This document shows positions 5,023 through 6,534 of a DNA stretch of 6,534 nt, one piece after another (the first letter of the stretch is position 1; every line of letters starts with the position of its first letter). The notes beneath the pieces were generated by a model, which did no database searches, was not told the origin of the DNA, and worked only from the letters and a program-made list of their open reading frames with translations. Origin of the DNA: an uncultured Oscillospiraceae bacterium (GTDB lineage Bacteria; Bacillota; Clostridia; Oscillospirales; Oscillospiraceae); assembly GCA_910588045.1 (NCBI GenBank), contig CAJUPS010000144.1:1-6534 (forward strand), read 5' to 3'. Made by a program: the position numbers and the translations under genes.

Positions 5023-5655
5023 TCAGAACCGCTCGGCCAAAAATTTCCGGGCTTCCTCACTGCCGCTTTCCGCCGCAGCTTCCAGCCACCGACGGGCCTT
5101 CCGGGGATTCCGGAACTCCGCCCGGCCTCCGTAGTACAGATAGCCGCACTTCAGCTGGGCCTCCGTGGACCCCTGCTTGGCGGCCTGCTCATACCAGGAG
5201 AGCGCCCGCTTGAGATCGACCTCCGTTCCCCGGCCGTCCTCATAGATGGAGGCGCAAGCCAGCTGGCCTTCCAAATGGCCCTGCTTGGCGGCCCGCTTGT
5301 ACCAGGTCAGCGCCAGGCGGTCGTTGGCCTCCGTCCCCAAGCCCCGCCGATACATCTGACCGCAGAGGAATTGGGACGCAGGGTGCCCCTGCTCCGCTGC
5401 GCGGAGAAAAATCTCCAGTGCCGCACGATAGTCCCCGGAACGGTAGGCATCCGCTCCGGCGGCGAGGGGATCGGGCTGCTCCTGCGGGACAGGTTCCTCC
5501 ATCTGCTCTGCGGCCGCTTCCTCCTCCCGGGGCTCCGAGGCAAAGGGGTCCCCCTCCGGCCACAGGGGTTCCTCCTCCACCGGGGGGGCGGCCGGTCTCC
5601 GGCGGGGCTTGGGCGGCTGGAGAAATGGCAGCTTTGACATATATTCCTTTAGCAT
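5023..5655 (-). CDS. Sel1-like repeat (SLR) protein
   Basis: The 210-aa protein has a proline/glutamate-rich, probably disordered N-terminus (about 12-62) and then Sel1-like repeats. Sel1 repeats are alpha-alpha solenoids that act as protein-interaction scaffolds. A partial repeat lies at 64-90 (YRSGDYRAALEIFLRAAEQG). More typical units run at about 92-127 (ALTWYKRAAKQGH), 128-163 (ALSWYEQAAKQGS) and 164-198 (ARRWLEAAAESGS). No signal peptide or membrane segment is visible, so it is probably cytosolic. I chose ATG at 5655 because GAGAGGTGA lies just upstream. The longer frame to 5712 would start inside the -35 box of a perfect promoter. It has its own promoter and converges on the patatin-like operon. 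Partner unknown. Confidence 0.88.
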   Translation of the reverse strand: MLKEYMSKLPFLQPPKPRRRPAAPPVEEEPLWPEGDPFASEPREEEAAAEQMEEPVPQEQPDPLAAGADAYRSGDYRAALEIFLRAAEQGHPASQFLCGQMYRRGLGTEANDRLALTWYKRAAKQGHLEGQLACASIYEDGRGTEVDLKRALSWYEQAAKQGSTEAQLKCGYLYYGGRAEFRNPRKARRWLEAAAESGSEEARKFLAERF

Positions 5656-5683
5656 AGACTCACCTCTCTTTGCTGCGGCAACT

Positions 5684-5712
5684 ATTATAATCAAGAGAGA
5701 GGATATTGTCAA
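5684..5712 (-). promoter_or_regulatory. Perfect-consensus sigma-A promoter of the Sel1-repeat gene
   Basis: On the minus strand TTGACA (5707-5712) and TATAAT (5684-5689) are separated by exactly 17 bp. Start is expected near 5677, about 22 nt before the ATG at 5655. AGAGAGG (5696-5702) and CCTCTCT (5663-5669) flank the -10 box and start symmetrically and could be an operator dyad, though the inner copy also forms the ribosome binding site. Confidence 0.9.
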
Positions 5713-5733
5713 CTTTCCGCTTGTTTTGTTCTT

Positions 5734-6240
5734 TTATGTCTGGTTCACCCACTGGATCACCGGGGCCAGGTACTCACGGTCTGTTCCGTCAAAGGACTGG
5801 GATATGACCGCCAGCATCTCCGCCATTTCGGGCTTTCCCCTCAGGGCCGCCCGCAGGGCGGCCATCATGGCCCGGTGCACGGCGCTCATGTGCTCGTAGT
5901 CCAATCCGCCCTGGCAGTAGAAGCCCGTAATCTCCGGCGTGCTGCCGAAGAGCTTTTCCATGCTCTCCGGCAGGTCCGGATTCCCCATAGGGGCACAGCC
6001 CACCGCCACGGCGGCGATGCGTTTCCCTCCCAGGGAGGGGAGCTGCTTTTTCAGCCAGCCGAAACCGGACATGTTTCCGGCGTAGAGGCCGCCGAAGAGA
6101 ATAATTTTTTCGTAATCTGTCAGTTTGATGGTTTTTCTCTCCTTGAAGGAGATGGCCCGACAGTTCAGCGTTTCGGCCAGCCACTGGGCATAGCGGAGGG
6201 AAAAACCGGTTTTGCTGGAATAAATAATCAGTGTGTTCAT
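5734..6240 (-). CDS. Flavodoxin-domain protein
   Basis: The 168-aa protein starts MNTLIIYSSKTGFSLRYAQW, the first strand and FMN-phosphate loop of a flavodoxin fold (YSSKTGFS, 7-14). Later come ILFGGLYAGNMSG (47-59) and VAVGCAPMGNPDL (78-90), at the places of the two loops that hold the flavin ring. The C-terminal part FYCQGGLDYEHMSAVHRAMM (107-126) fits the short Clostridial flavodoxin-like family, possibly related to HemG-type flavodoxins. It is expected to bind FMN and carry electrons in the cytoplasm; the partner is unknown. ATG at 6240 has AGGAGG with good spacing. A longer frame to 6369 is made of the structured repeat and should not be used. No terminator separates it from the Sel1-repeat gene 78 nt downstream. 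Confidence 0.88.
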   Translation of the reverse strand: MNTLIIYSSKTGFSLRYAQWLAETLNCRAISFKERKTIKLTDYEKIILFGGLYAGNMSGFGWLKKQLPSLGGKRIAAVAVGCAPMGNPDLPESMEKLFGSTPEITGFYCQGGLDYEHMSAVHRAMMAALRAALRGKPEMAEMLAVISQSFDGTDREYLAPVIQWVNQT

Positions 6241-6260
6241 ATTGACCTCCTGGTTTCTCT

Positions 6261-6277
6261 GCCGCCCTTCGGGCGGC
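6261..6277. other. GC-rich hairpin before the flavodoxin gene
   Basis: GCCGCCC (6261-6267) and GGGCGGC (6271-6277) form a 7-bp perfect stem with a 3-nt loop, about 12 nt upstream of the flavodoxin ribosome binding site. It lies at the inner end of the right repeat. The left copy has comparable hairpins at 395-417 and 428-446. Confidence 0.6.
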
Positions 6278-6290
6278 GTCCACTTGTTTC

Positions 6291-6391
6291 TCGTCGAAAG
6301 CCCGGGACCTACGCGGCCCCGGACTCCGCGCCTACTTTTTGTGTGAACAAAAAGTAGGCAAAAAGTCACTTAGGAAACGGGGTTTCCTAAG
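6291..6391 (-). repeat. Structured multi-hairpin intergenic repeat, right copy, inverted
   Basis: Read on the minus strand it has the same order as the left copy. First comes a 10-bp hairpin CTTAGGAAAC/GTTTCCTAAG (6382-6391/6369-6378), then a spacer ending TTTTT. A 13-bp hairpin GCCTACTTTTTGT/ACAAAAAGTAGGC (6347-6359/6330-6342) follows, then the GC-rich tail to TCGACGA at 6291-6297. 6301-6339 is identical to the reverse complement of 311-349. No sigma-A promoter for the flavodoxin gene is evident within it. Start of that gene's transcript is unknown. Confidence 0.8.
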
Positions 6392-6534
6392 AACCTTCCT
6401 GATTACGGGGGATATTGTTTTTTGCGCCCGAGGCACAGTCTGGCCGGTCTAAACTGACTGCCGTCCGCTTATCAGTCTATCGCGTCTATTTTAGCGTGGT
6501 CATCGGTAGCCCCTACCGTCTCGCTTTAGCAAAC
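6392..6534. other. Right flank without a recognisable gene
   Basis: Near 6407 the minus strand reads ATCCCCCG, matching the sequence just outside the left repeat, so the repeat family may extend to about 6415. A 6-bp hairpin CGGTAG/CTACCG lies at 6504-6509/6513-6518. A plus-strand frame is open to the window end, but it has no ribosome binding site and no recognisable protein. I see nothing else. Confidence 0.5.

Noticed and set aside
6416..6534. Plus-strand frame open to the right edge
   Set aside because: There is no ATG with a ribosome binding site and no recognisable family; length is compatible with chance.

Overview
This 6.5 kb window looks like chromosomal DNA of a GC-rich gut Firmicute, most plausibly an Oscillospiraceae-type Clostridium (Flavonifractor/Oscillibacter-like). 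The reasons are strong AGGAGG-type ribosome binding sites, sigma-A promoters, GC-rich codon use, Clostridia-like protein families and a multi-hairpin intergenic repeat of a kind I associate with that group. The genus is an inference. No rRNA, tRNA, CRISPR array, transposase or phage gene is visible.

Layout. 1-412 is non-coding and hairpin-rich, and contains one copy of a structured repeat (263-359). 413-2671 is a minus-strand operon: an ABC-F ATPase followed 39 nt later by a DJ-1/PfpI-like protein whose usual nucleophilic Cys is replaced by Ser. The ABC-F gene has a leader of about 245 nt. It holds a promoter, a three-codon ORF with its own Shine-Dalgarno inside a hairpin loop, several stable hairpins, and a Rho-independent terminator placed just before the ABC-F ribosome binding site. 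An upstream segment could act as antiterminator. Divergently, 3045-3278 encodes a 77-aa protein of unknown function. 3279-3660 holds no convincing protein gene but has a good promoter and a strong terminator that delimit a candidate RNA of about 117 nt, then a cluster of GGAAATGA inverted repeats. 3661-4937 is a plus-strand operon of a patatin-like serine lipase and a half-size EamA/DMT membrane protein. It ends at a bidirectional terminator facing a minus-strand Sel1-repeat protein (5023-5655), which has a perfect-consensus promoter. Upstream of that lies a minus-strand flavodoxin-domain protein (5734-6240). A second, inverted copy of the structured repeat (6291-6391) and a featureless right flank complete the window.

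The genes do not form one obvious pathway. The most informative regulatory signal is the ABC-F leader. It resembles the ribosome-mediated attenuation known for antibiotic-resistance ABC-F genes such as vmlR, so the ABC-F/DJ-1-like pair may be a drug- or translation-stress-inducible unit. The two repeats, in opposite orientation about 5.9 kb apart, share a 39-nt identical core and show compensatory changes in their hairpins, which indicates selection for structure.
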